64,000 nt of DNA from CAWCUZ01 sp963798795 (GTDB lineage: Bacteria; Acidobacteriota; Vicinamibacteria; Vicinamibacterales; SCN-69-37), in NCBI GenBank assembly GCA_963798795.1, contig CAWCUZ010000001.1, forward strand, positions 496,001-560,000, read 5' to 3'. Below the pieces are notes generated by a model that did no database searches, was not told the origin of the DNA, and saw only the letters and a program-made list of their open reading frames with translations. Numbering within the stretch: the stretch's first letter is position 1; each line of letters begins with the position of its first letter. The position numbers and the translations under genes are program-made. This document shows positions 56,141-64,000 of this stretch, piece after piece.

Positions 56141-57333
56141 GGGTGCTCGTCGTCTCGCGGTGTCCTCCGGTGCCGCTCCACTACGGGGACCGGCTGATCG
56201 TCCACCACCTCCTGCTCGAACTGCGGGCGCGTGGCCACGTCGTCGACGTCCTCGCCCTCAGCCACGATTCGCTGGATCCGGATTTGCACGCCCGGGCGGC
56301 GGGCCTGTGCGAGTCGTTCCAAGTCGTTCCCGAGCGCCGACGGGGACCAGCGGCGTACGTCGTTCGACACGCCCGGCTGTTTCCGGCGCGTGCGGGCGAT
56401 TGCTGGCATCCGGCGCTCTGGCAGGCCGCCGAGCGGCGGCTCTCTCAGCAGCCCTACGACGTCGTTCACCTGTTCGGCGGAATTCAGGTGTACGAACTGC
56501 GGAATCTCGTCCGGCCCTGGCCGAACCTCATCGCGCCATACGAAAGCCACAGCCTGTTCATGGAGCGCGAGGCGCGTCATGCCCCGACTTGGCATGCCCG
56601 GCTCCGGGCACGCGCCGAACTCGCCGTCACGAACCTCTACGAGCGCCGCATGTACGACGGCTACGACCGCGTGGTCGTGCTGACGGATGCCGACCGCCGT
56701 GCCCTGCTCGAGCGACGCCCCTCCCTTCCCGTGGTCGTCATTCCCAACGGCGTGCGAACCAGCAGCACGCCGGCCCCCGCCATGGCGGCGCCGCCGGTCC
56801 TCGCCTTCGTCGGCAACTTCGCGTACCCGCCGAACGTCGACGCCGCGATGGTCCTGATCCGCGACGTCCGGCCGTCGGTCCGCAGGCAGATCCCGGACAT
56901 CCGGGTCCGCGTGATCGGCCCGGACCCGCCCGAGGAACTGCGCGCGCTGGCGCGCGACGACGTGGAACTCACCGGGTGGGTTCCCGACGTCGGCGGCGCG
57001 CTCTCGGGCGCGGCGTGCCTCGTCGCACCGCTCTGGCGCGGCGCGGGCATGAAGAACAAGATCCTGGACGCGATGGCCGCGGGCGTGCCGGTCGTGACGA
57101 CCCCGATGGGAGCTGACGGCCTTGACGTCACAGACGGCCGGCACGTACTCGAGGGTCGAACACCGGAGGAACTGGCGGCGGCGGCCATCCGCATCATCCG
57201 CGATCCGCTCCTGCGGGCCTCGCTGGTCACGACGGCACAGGATTTCGTCCGCACGCACCATGCCTGGAGCGACGTCGGGGCACGGTACAAAGCGCTGTAT
57301 CGGGCCATCATTGCGGGGCGGACGGGGGCATGA
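56137..57333 (+). CDS. GT4-family glycosyltransferase
   Basis: A 398-residue GT-B enzyme (MRVLVVSRCPPVPLHYGDRL). The donor domain contains VLAFVGNFAYPPNVDAAMVL, RVRVIGPDPPEELRAL, LVAPLWRGAGMKNKILDAMA and TTPMGADGLDVTDGRH. The motif LWRGAGMKNKILDAMAAG replaces the usual E-x7-E pattern with a Lys-rich version found in the 'wall-associated' GT4 branch. It starts at GTG 56137 inside the ATGA/GTGA chain of this operon. Confidence 0.87.
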   Translation: MRVLVVSRCPPVPLHYGDRLIVHHLLLELRARGHVVDVLALSHDSLDPDLHARAAGLCESFQVVPERRRGPAAYVVRHARLFPARAGDCWHPALWQAAERRLSQQPYDVVHLFGGIQVYELRNLVRPWPNLIAPYESHSLFMEREARHAPTWHARLRARAELAVTNLYERRMYDGYDRVVVLTDADRRALLERRPSLPVVVIPNGVRTSSTPAPAMAAPPVLAFVGNFAYPPNVDAAMVLIRDVRPSVRRQIPDIRVRVIGPDPPEELRALARDDVELTGWVPDVGGALSGAACLVAPLWRGAGMKNKILDAMAAGVPVVTTPMGADGLDVTDGRHVLEGRTPEELAAAAIRIIRDPLLRASLVTTAQDFVRTHHAWSDVGARYKALYRAIIAGRTGA

Positions 57334-58478
57334 CGCGTCCTCGTGTGGCCTTTCTCGTGCCTCACGCTCTGGCGACCGACGGGTGGGGGCGCTACGGGGC
57401 TGAACTCGCGGCCGAGATCCGCCGGCACGCGATCGATCCGGTGCTTTTCACGGCGGAGCGTCCCGTCGAGCCGTCCCTCGGCGATGTCGAACACCACGTC
57501 GTGCTTCCGCCGCTGCTCGCGCGGCGGTTCGAGTTGGTACGGAACATGGCGTCCGCGCCGTCGCTCAGACGCGCGCTCGAATCGTGCGCCGTCGTCCACG
57601 TACTGGCCGAGCCGTACCTGCCGGTTGCCGCCCTCGCCGTCCGTCGCCGCCAGCCGCTGTTGTTGACCGCGCATGGCACGTGGGCCGTCCGTCCCCTCAC
57701 GACGCCGGTGCGCCGATGGTTGTGGCGTCGGCCGCTGGCCCGGGTCGACCTGCTGGTCTGCCAGAGTCATTTCACACGGGACGCCATGGCGCAACGTCTC
57801 CCGTTGCCGCGATCGATCGTGATGCCGGCAGGGGTCGGTCCGGAGTCGTTCGAACCCCCGCCCGCGGCACCAAGGCCGCCCTGGCTTCCGCCCGGGCCGA
57901 TCGTCCTCAGCGTGGCCTCGTCGAAGGCGCGCAAGGGTACGCACGTCGCCCTCGAAGCAATCGCCCTCGCCCGTCGCGAACATCCGGATCTGCAATTCGT
58001 CGTCGCCGGCTGCACGCCCGGCGAGTCGCCGTACGTCCGTGCGTTGGCCGCGCGCGCAGAGGCTGTCGGCATTCGCGACGCTCTGCATCTTGTCGGCCGA
58101 CCTGATTCCACGGAACTGGCCGCATGGGACTACCGGGCCGACGTCTTCATGTTGCTGCCGCTGGCGGAGGGCGGGGCGTTCGAGGGACTCGGCCTCGTCT
58201 ATCTCGAGGCTGGCGCAGCGGGCGTGCCGTCCATCGGCACCCGTGATTGCGGCGCCGAAGAGGCCATCGTCGACGGCGTCACCGGCCTCCTCGTGCCGTC
58301 CGGGGATGCTCGAGCCGCAGCCGCGGCGCTCGCCCGCCTGCTGGCCGATCCGGACCAGCGGTCCCGTCTGGGCGCCGGTGCGCGGGCACACGCGCGCATG
58401 CTGTCGTGGTCGCGCCTGGCAGGGACACTGGCCGACGAATATCGCCGGCTTCTCGGAGAGAGGTCCGGCCGACCGTGA
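57330..58478 (+). CDS. GT4-family glycosyltransferase
   Basis: A 382-residue GT-B enzyme starting at ATG 57330, which overlaps the preceding stop. It has RVAFLVPHALATDGWGRYGA in the acceptor domain. The donor domain has PIVLSVASSKARKGTHVALE, FVVAGCTPGESPYVRALA and GGAFEGLGLVYLEAGAAGVP, the last with the E-x7-E pattern. GTRDCGAEEAIVDGVTGLLV follows. It ends in an overlap with the flippase GTG. Confidence 0.88.
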   Translation: MTRPRVAFLVPHALATDGWGRYGAELAAEIRRHAIDPVLFTAERPVEPSLGDVEHHVVLPPLLARRFELVRNMASAPSLRRALESCAVVHVLAEPYLPVAALAVRRRQPLLLTAHGTWAVRPLTTPVRRWLWRRPLARVDLLVCQSHFTRDAMAQRLPLPRSIVMPAGVGPESFEPPPAAPRPPWLPPGPIVLSVASSKARKGTHVALEAIALARREHPDLQFVVAGCTPGESPYVRALAARAEAVGIRDALHLVGRPDSTELAAWDYRADVFMLLPLAEGGAFEGLGLVYLEAGAAGVPSIGTRDCGAEEAIVDGVTGLLVPSGDARAAAAALARLLADPDQRSRLGAGARAHARMLSWSRLAGTLADEYRRLLGERSGRP

Positions 58479-59806
58479 ACCCGCTGCGTCGCTGGGTGAC
58501 TCGCGTGCGCCGTCTGGCAGGGAGCGAGATGGTCGCCGACACCGTCACGCTCCAGGTCGGCCAGGTGCTCTCGATCTTCGCACAGGCGGTGACGAGCCTC
58601 GTCCTGCTGCGCGTGCTCGGCCCCGGCCTCGTCGAGGTCTACGCGGTCAGCTCCGCGCTGGTCGCTGCCGCAGCCCTGCTCGACCTGACCGGCGCCAACC
58701 GCGTGGCGTTGACCGAACTGGCCTACGCCAGAGGCGCGGCGACCGACGACGGTGCGACGCCGGCTCTTGCCGCCTTCCTGCGCGTGTCGGCGATGATCAA
58801 GGTTCCGGTCGTGATCGGGCTCTGGATGCTGGCGCCCTACGTGGCCACCCTGGCATACGGCCAGCCCGAGGTCGGACGATGGGCCCGGTGGCTGAGCCTG
58901 CCGCTGTTGTTCGACGTGCCCTTCAGCCTCATCGTGCTCGTACTACAGGGCCACCGGCACATGCGGCGCCTCGTCCAGGTGGAGACGACGCGGGTCCTGC
59001 TGGAGTCGATCGCGACCGTCGCCGTGCTCGCCGCCGGTGGCGCCTTGCCGGGCGTGATTGCCGTGCGCGTGGCGGCAAGTGTGACCTCCGCCCTCTGGGC
59101 GATCCGGGCGTATGCCCGGCTGGCCACACGTTCGACGACGATGCCGCCATGGTCGCGTCTGCTGGGTCGGATGCGCTCGATCCGCACCTCGGCCCAGCGA
59201 CGATTCGGGCTCGCGATGGCCATCGAGAAGAACGTGGCCAACCTCGGCGGTCAGCTTCCGGTGCTCCTGCTCGGCGCGTTGAAGCCCGGCGTCGTGGGCT
59301 ACTACGTGGCGGCCGCGCGCGTGATGGCGTTTCCGGCACCGCTGGTGTCGGCCTTCGCGAGAAACCTCGATGTCGTCCTGCCGTTCGAGGCCGGCCGCGG
59401 CCTGGCGTCGCTGCGCCGCGCGTTCACGCGCGCCACGGCCTGGTCCGGCGGACTCTGGGCGATCGTCACGACGGCGCTCCTGCTGGTCGCGCCCGTGGTG
59501 CTCGTGAAGCTGGCCGGTCCCGCCTATACGCCGGCCCTGGTCGTCCTCCCTCCGCTGGCGGTGCAGTCGCTGGCCGTCGGGTTTGGAGTGGGGCTCAGCT
59601 CGGTCCTGCGCGCGATGGGCAAGCCCGCCTATGGCGCCGCGCTGCAGGCCCTCTCGCTCGTCGTGACCGTGCCGATTGGGATCCTGCTCATCGATCGGCT
59701 CGGTGCGCCGGGCGCGGCGTGGTTTCACGCCTCCCGGTTCCTCCTCTACACGGCGTCAGGTCTTGTCACGGTCCGGTACCTCCTGCGGAAACCCGCGGCG
59801 TCATGA
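58475..59806 (+). CDS. Wzx-like flippase (second of two in the window)
   Basis: A 443-residue membrane protein starting at GTG 58475. It has about a dozen helices: LQVGQVLSIFAQAVTSLVLL, LPLLFDVPFSLIVLVLQG, GLWAIVTTALLLVAPVVLV and LPPLAVQSLAVGFGVGLSSVL. The order LRVLGPGLVEVYAVSSALVA near the N-terminus matches the LGPxxxGxY segment of PST flippases. The overlap of its start with the upstream stop couples it to the GT4 gene, and it ends ten bases before the convergent minus-strand GT4 cluster. Confidence 0.82.
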   Translation: MNPLRRWVTRVRRLAGSEMVADTVTLQVGQVLSIFAQAVTSLVLLRVLGPGLVEVYAVSSALVAAAALLDLTGANRVALTELAYARGAATDDGATPALAAFLRVSAMIKVPVVIGLWMLAPYVATLAYGQPEVGRWARWLSLPLLFDVPFSLIVLVLQGHRHMRRLVQVETTRVLLESIATVAVLAAGGALPGVIAVRVAASVTSALWAIRAYARLATRSTTMPPWSRLLGRMRSIRTSAQRRFGLAMAIEKNVANLGGQLPVLLLGALKPGVVGYYVAAARVMAFPAPLVSAFARNLDVVLPFEAGRGLASLRRAFTRATAWSGGLWAIVTTALLLVAPVVLVKLAGPAYTPALVVLPPLAVQSLAVGFGVGLSSVLRAMGKPAYGAALQALSLVVTVPIGILLIDRLGAPGAAWFHASRFLLYTASGLVTVRYLLRKPAAS

Positions 59807-59816
59807 CGCGCCCGCA

Positions 59817-60986
59817 TCAGCCGCGCAGGGCCGCGACGATGGCCTGCGCCCGGGCTGTCCACGAATACGCGGTGGCCGCGGCCCTGGCGGCCGTGCCGAG
59901 TCGGAGCCGAAGGCCGGCGTCGTCGCGAAGCCGCGCCAGCGCGCCGGCCAGCGCCGGCACGTCGCCGGGTGGCACGAGCAGGGCCGTCTCGTCGTGCCGC
60001 AGAACTTCCGAGATCGACGGCAGATCGGACGCCACGACCGGACATCCGGCCGCCATGTACTCGAACATCTTGAGCGGCGAGGCACAGTTGGCGAAGTGCG
60101 GCGTCCAGGGCAGCGGCATGACGGCAACGTCGAACGCAGCAAGGGCGTTCGGCACCTGAGCCGGGGGAATGTCACCCGCGGCGTGAAACGCATCCGGCGA
60201 CAGTCCGTGACCGACCCAGCGCGATCGCAGGGCGGCCACTGCGTACGGTGGTCCGCCGACCAGGCACAGGTGAACCCGCGGATCCTGCAGGCGCGCGATC
60301 GCGTCGACCGCGGCGTCGAGGCCCTTCGACATCCCCAGCGTCTGGAGCTGGCCGACGTAGCCGACACAGAACGCGGCGTCCGGCACGCCTGCCTGGCGGC
60401 GTGCCTCGGCCGCGTTCGGCGTGCCGCCGAACCGATCGGCGCGAAAGCCGTCCCGGAGCACGATGACCCGCCGGCCCCCGCGAGATCGCAACTGGTTCGC
60501 AAGCTGTTCGGTGACCGCAATGACCAGCGTCGCCCGCCCCAGGGCCCTGCGCTCGAGCCAGACGCCCGGACCCGATGACGCCAGTTGATGGGCCTCGTAC
60601 ACCACGTGCGTGGCCCGCGTCAGCCAACCGACGACAAGCATGGCCAGCGCGTCCCGGCTGTACAGACCGTCCGCGCGACGAGCGCAGCCCGACAGTGCGG
60701 CGGCCGCCGTGAAGGTGACCAACTGGAGGCGAGCCGACACCGGTTCGAACCAGCGGCCCAGGGGGAACAGATCGACGCATGGGAGGCGGCGAATCGCGAA
60801 CGACCGGGGCACGCCGTAGTGCGCCCAGACGTCCCGCCCCGCCAGATCGGGACGATTGCGGCGGCGAGGCGCGACGAGCGTCACGTCGAGTCCCGCGGCG
60901 GCCAGGGCCTCGCAGTTCTGCACGATCTGCAGACCGTGGGCCTTCTCCGTCGGCAGGCGGACGTTGGCGACATACGTCAACAGCAT
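59817..60986 (-). CDS. GT4-family glycosyltransferase
   Basis: A 389-residue GT-B enzyme (LLTYVANVRLPTEKAHGLQI, a start common to the 'WcaC/PelF-like' surface-glycan transferases). The donor domain has FCVGYVGQLQTLGMSKGLDA, VAVMPLPWTPHFANCASPLK and MFEYMAAGCPVVASDLPSIS. The PLKMFEYMAAG motif carries the Lys and Glu of the donor site. It is the last gene of a three-gene minus-strand GT4 group and lies four bases from the next gene, without overlapping it. Confidence 0.9.
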   Translation of the reverse strand: MLLTYVANVRLPTEKAHGLQIVQNCEALAAAGLDVTLVAPRRRNRPDLAGRDVWAHYGVPRSFAIRRLPCVDLFPLGRWFEPVSARLQLVTFTAAAALSGCARRADGLYSRDALAMLVVGWLTRATHVVYEAHQLASSGPGVWLERRALGRATLVIAVTEQLANQLRSRGGRRVIVLRDGFRADRFGGTPNAAEARRQAGVPDAAFCVGYVGQLQTLGMSKGLDAAVDAIARLQDPRVHLCLVGGPPYAVAALRSRWVGHGLSPDAFHAAGDIPPAQVPNALAAFDVAVMPLPWTPHFANCASPLKMFEYMAAGCPVVASDLPSISEVLRHDETALLVPPGDVPALAGALARLRDDAGLRLRLGTAARAAATAYSWTARAQAIVAALRG

Positions 60987-60990
60987 GTGT

Positions 60991-62068
60991 CTATCGACCG
61001 ACGGCTTCCCGCATCAGGGCCGCGAGGCGTCCGGCCAGGCCCGGGAGGCTGTGTACCTCGACGACTCGTCGTCCGACGTCGGCGGCCATCTGCGCGCGGG
61101 TCTCGGCCGGGAGCATCAGGAGACGATCGAGCATCACCGCCAGAGCCTCCGCGTCGCTCGGTGACGCCACGCGCAACGATGACACGGCATCGCCGAGCAG
61201 GTCGTCGAACAGCGGGCTCGCCACGACCGTGGGCACTTCGGCCATCATGCTCTCGAGGGCGGCCTTGTCGAAGAGACCCGGCGGGCTGAGGTTGACCGCC
61301 ACCGTCGCCCGGCGAACCCACTGCCGCACCGCGTCGGGGGCCAGGCCCCCCGTGAAGGTCACCGACTCCGACACTCCCAGTCGCCGGGCCAGCGCCGTCA
61401 GCTCCGTGGCGTACGCGGGATCCTGCCGGCCGGGCACGGCGCCGATGAAGGCGACGCGCAAGTCCGGGTGCGTGGGAAGCAATCGCGCCAGGGCCTCCAG
61501 CAGTGTGGCGTGGTGCTTGATCGGCATCAGGCGCGCCACGCAGACCAGCAGGGGCGCAGACCCGATTCGAGGCCGGGGCGAGGGTGGCAGCCAGGCGACA
61601 TCGATTCCGTGTCCCAGCGCCCGCAGTTTGGGCGTCGGCAGCGGAAAACTCGCGGGAACAGCCGTCGCCACGAACGTTGCCGCCGCGGTCGCCGCTCGGA
61701 GCGCGAGTGACGTCTGCCGATGGACGTACCACAGCACGATCGGCCGATGCCGCGCGCGGGCGACAGGCGCCGCCGCACACGCGTACCACGGCACCATGTG
61801 TGCGAGCACGACATCGACCTGCGGAACGAGCGCGCTGAGGCATCGCTCGAAGCGCGCCACCCGCTGGAGGCGCCCGCCGTTCCGGCCGCGGCCCGGGTAC
61901 ATGGACCGAGACGTTGGACGGCAGGGCCGGGTCGGTCGCCCGACCGCAGACGACGTGGAGGTGATCGGTGTGACCCGAGAGCGCGTCGGCCCAGGCAACC
62001 GTGAACGCGAGGTTCGGATCGGACGGGTCGAGCGCCTGCGTGAGCATCAGGACGCGCACGGGGGTCAC
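60991..62068 (-). CDS. GT4-family glycosyltransferase, one frameshift
   Basis: The product is about 359 residues. The N-terminal part starts at GTG 62068 (VRVLMLTQALDPSDPNLAFT) and changes frame near 61890, where an extra base occurs in a run. The donor domain follows (LLVCVARLMPIKHHATLLEA, TVAVNLSPPGLFDKAALESM, ASPLFDDLLGDAVSSLRVAS). The E-x7-E pattern is replaced by LSPPGLFDKAALESMM. The start overlaps the stop of the gene upstream (GTGA), so it is coupled to it. Confidence 0.8.
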
Positions 62069-63205
62069 CGCCCCGCCCGATGATCGCCGGCCGCCGATTC
62101 GATCAGGTCGGCGATTGCGTTCATCGCGGTCGTCCAGTCCGCGCGGCTCGCCGACCTGCGCGCTCCGGCCGACAGGCGGGCCTGCGTCTCGCCCTCGAAC
62201 GCCCGTGCCAGGGCCGAGGCCAGCGCTCGCGCGTCGGGATGCGCCGCAAGGAAGCCATTGACGTCGTGCTCGATCACTTCCGGGTTGCCGCCACGGTCGC
62301 TGGCGATGACGGGCGTTCCGGCGCGAAATGCCTCGAGGATCGTGTGCGAGAGCCCCTGGTACGCCGAGTACACCACCAGGTAGTCGGCCGCGGCGAGGTA
62401 TTGGTCGACGGCGTCGCGTGTCGCCGCTCCGACAAAGACGGCCTTGATCTGCCCGAACGCCGCACGCGACTCCAGCGCCCTCCGGGCGGGGCCGTCGCCG
62501 ACGACGACCAGTTGGATGTCCGGCCGGCCGGCCAGTGCGTCGATGACCCGGTCGACGCCCTTCCAGGCGGTCAGACGGGCCACGGCCACGAGATAGCGTC
62601 CGGCCGGGTCCCACCCGAGCGCGCGCCGGGCCTCCACCCGGTCCATCTCTCCGCTCACCGGCGCGACGGCACTGCGCACGACGGAGACGCGCCAAGGCTC
62701 GACTCCCCAGCCGACGACGAGATTCCGCACGTACTCGCTGGGCACGACGACGCGATCGGCGGCGCGGGTCTCACGCGCGCGGGCGCCCTTCAGGGTACTC
62801 GACGAACCATCGGTGACGGCACCGTTGAAACCGGTCGATGTCCTCGGTGGGCGGCACCAGGCCGCGGTTGATCGCGCGCTCCCACGCGCGATCACCAGGG
62901 ACGCGCAGCACGACGGGGCGCGCCACGGCAGGCCGACGCGGCAGGCCGAGTGAGGCCGCATAGATGACGTCCGCCCAGCCTGCGTCCTGGCGGTACGCCC
63001 GCGCGTACCGCCACGCGCGCAGGGCCAGCGGCGCGCGCAGCGCCACGCGCGTGACGCCGTCGGCCCGGTGCGTGTCGCCGGAGCTGTAGGCCAGCACGCG
63101 GACGTCGTGATGACGCGCGCGAAGCCACGGCACGACGTCCGCCACGTGCGTGGCCGGCCCACCCGCATCGGGGGGCCATCCTCCGGACGCCACGAAGACG
63201 CGCAC
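62065..63205 (-). CDS. GT4-family glycosyltransferase, one frameshift
   Basis: The product is about 380 residues. The acceptor domain starts VRVFVASGGWPPDAGGPATH at GTG 63205 (an in-frame GTG at 63223 is possible). Near 62796 an extra C in a CCC run shifts the frame, so FVEYPEG should read FVEYLKG. The donor domain continues with RYLVAVARLTAWKGVDRVID and LSHTILEAFRAGTPVIASDR. It is the first gene of the minus-strand GT4 group and shares a roughly 160-base divergent region with the phosphosugar transferase at 63381. Confidence 0.82.
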
Positions 63206-63380
63206 GCCCGGCGATGGTGACACACGTCCCGCAGAGCGGCAACCGCGGCGCGTCGACGCGACCGCCCGCCTGCCGGACGTGTGCGGCGTTTGCGGCCTCC
63301 CGGGACGGCCTGCTATTTTGTTTCGCTGAAGCCAGTCCGGGTCGTCTGCCATTGGACGTCCGACGGCGTGAGTCATTCGA

Positions 63381-64000
63381 GTGCGCACAGAGAACCTGAA
63401 CTCGATCCCGCTGCCGTCGCAGACCGCGGTGCGCGCGGGATGGTACGTGACGGTCGGCAAGCGCGCGCTGGATGTCCTCCTGGCGGCCGTGGTGCTGGTC
63501 GTGGCGGCGCCCTTGTGGGTCCTTGCGGCCCTGCTCATCAAGCGGGCCTCCAGTGGGCCCGTCCTCTTCACGCAGGTCCGGGCCGGGCGCCATGGCGTGC
63601 CGTTCAAGATGTACAAGTTCCGAACCATGCACCAGCACCTCTCGGGTGATGCGCTCACACCCCGCTCCCACGACGATCCACGCATCACGCCGATCGGGCG
63701 CTGGCTGCGGCGCTTCAGCCTCGATGAGCTGCCGCAGTTCCTCAACGTCCTCCTCGGCCACATGAGCGTCGTCGGCCCCCGGCCCGAGATGCAGTTCATC
63801 GTCGATCAGTACAGTCCGCGTGAGCGCCAGCGTCTGACCGTCAAGCCCGGCATCACGGGGCTGTGGCAGATCTCCATCGCCCGGCAGATGGCCATCCACG
63901 AGAACCTCGAGTACGACCTGTACTACATCGCCAACCAGTCGCTCTTTCTCGACCTGGTCATCATCGTGGTCACGGTCTTCGCGATGGTCGAGGGTACGGG
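63381..64000 (+). CDS. Polyprenyl-phosphate sugar-1-phosphate transferase (WbaP/PglC type), partial
   Basis: The frame starts at GTG 63381 and runs off the right edge; 206 residues are visible. One membrane segment (VLLAAVVLVVAAPLWVLAAL) is followed by the bacterial sugar transferase domain. Its pieces are GPVLFTQVRAGRHGVPFKMY, KFRTM, the catalytic Asp-Glu in RRFSLDELPQFLNVLLGH, SVVGPRPEM and VKPGITGLWQIS. This monotopic enzyme transfers a sugar-1-phosphate to undecaprenyl phosphate and so starts the lipid-linked glycan. The short form lacks the large N-terminal membrane domain. GTG is preferred because no ATG lies near. Confidence 0.9.
   Translation, partial: MRTENLNSIPLPSQTAVRAGWYVTVGKRALDVLLAAVVLVVAAPLWVLAALLIKRASSGPVLFTQVRAGRHGVPFKMYKFRTMHQHLSGDALTPRSHDDPRITPIGRWLRRFSLDELPQFLNVLLGHMSVVGPRPEMQFIVDQYSPRERQRLTVKPGITGLWQISIARQMAIHENLEYDLYYIANQSLFLDLVIIVVTVFAMVEGT

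Overview
The window is high-GC DNA packed with genes and short intergenic gaps, from a Gram-negative bacterium: it carries an outer-membrane TolC-type channel, two tripartite-type exporters and several secreted periplasmic proteins. The mix of RND and MacB-like exporters, Gly-rich secreted proteins, ECF sigma/anti-sigma pairs, a long-type IspH and 'CTTCTGC' / 'GGTTCCGG' intergenic repeats suggests an Acidobacteriota genome, perhaps Vicinamibacteria-like. That placement is inferred from general knowledge and was not searched. I saw no tRNA, rRNA, insertion sequence, phage or CRISPR array.

Region 1 (1-9.5 kb) is housekeeping and regulation: the end of an ECF sigma factor with a membrane anti-sigma candidate, gatB, ATP-dependent pckA, a GAF/PAS histidine kinase with a degenerate receiver, a second ECF sigma/zinc anti-sigma pair, and ispH.

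Region 2 (9.5-28.4 kb) is envelope transport. On the plus strand are a CpxP/Spy-like protein, a TolC-like channel, an RND adaptor and pump, a MacA-like adaptor, a MacB-type ATPase and permease, and two paralogous Gly-rich secreted proteins. On the minus strand are a dksA/traR gene, a ferritin-like gene and folK, then a tesA-ybbA-ybbP-like operon; an amino-acid permease follows on the plus strand. From about 10.5 to 28.1 kb almost every large gene is broken by closely spaced one- or two-base shifts while the protein signal continues in the next frame. I read this as uncorrected consensus errors rather than true decay. Coordinates there give the whole gene span.

Region 3 (28.4-37.3 kb) is metabolic: a PLP aminotransferase, an MgtC/DUF4010 membrane protein, a short NfeD-like protein, an FAD monooxygenase, an amidohydrolase lacking its N-terminal metal site, a secreted LTxxQ-like protein, an acetolactate-synthase-like TPP enzyme, and a small membrane protein.

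Region 4 (37.3-64 kb) is a large surface-glycan locus. It holds five GT-C-type polytopic glycosyltransferases, two Wzx-like flippases, seven GT4-type glycosyltransferases plus one CgeB-like transferase, two GT2 enzymes, a NodU/CmcH-type O-carbamoyltransferase, a SAM methyltransferase, and at the right edge a polyprenyl-phosphate sugar-1-phosphate transferase that would start the lipid-linked chain. Many genes overlap by four bases (ATGA/GTGA), implying translational coupling. No clear Wzy polymerase or Wza/Wzc export machinery is visible, so the locus probably continues to the right.
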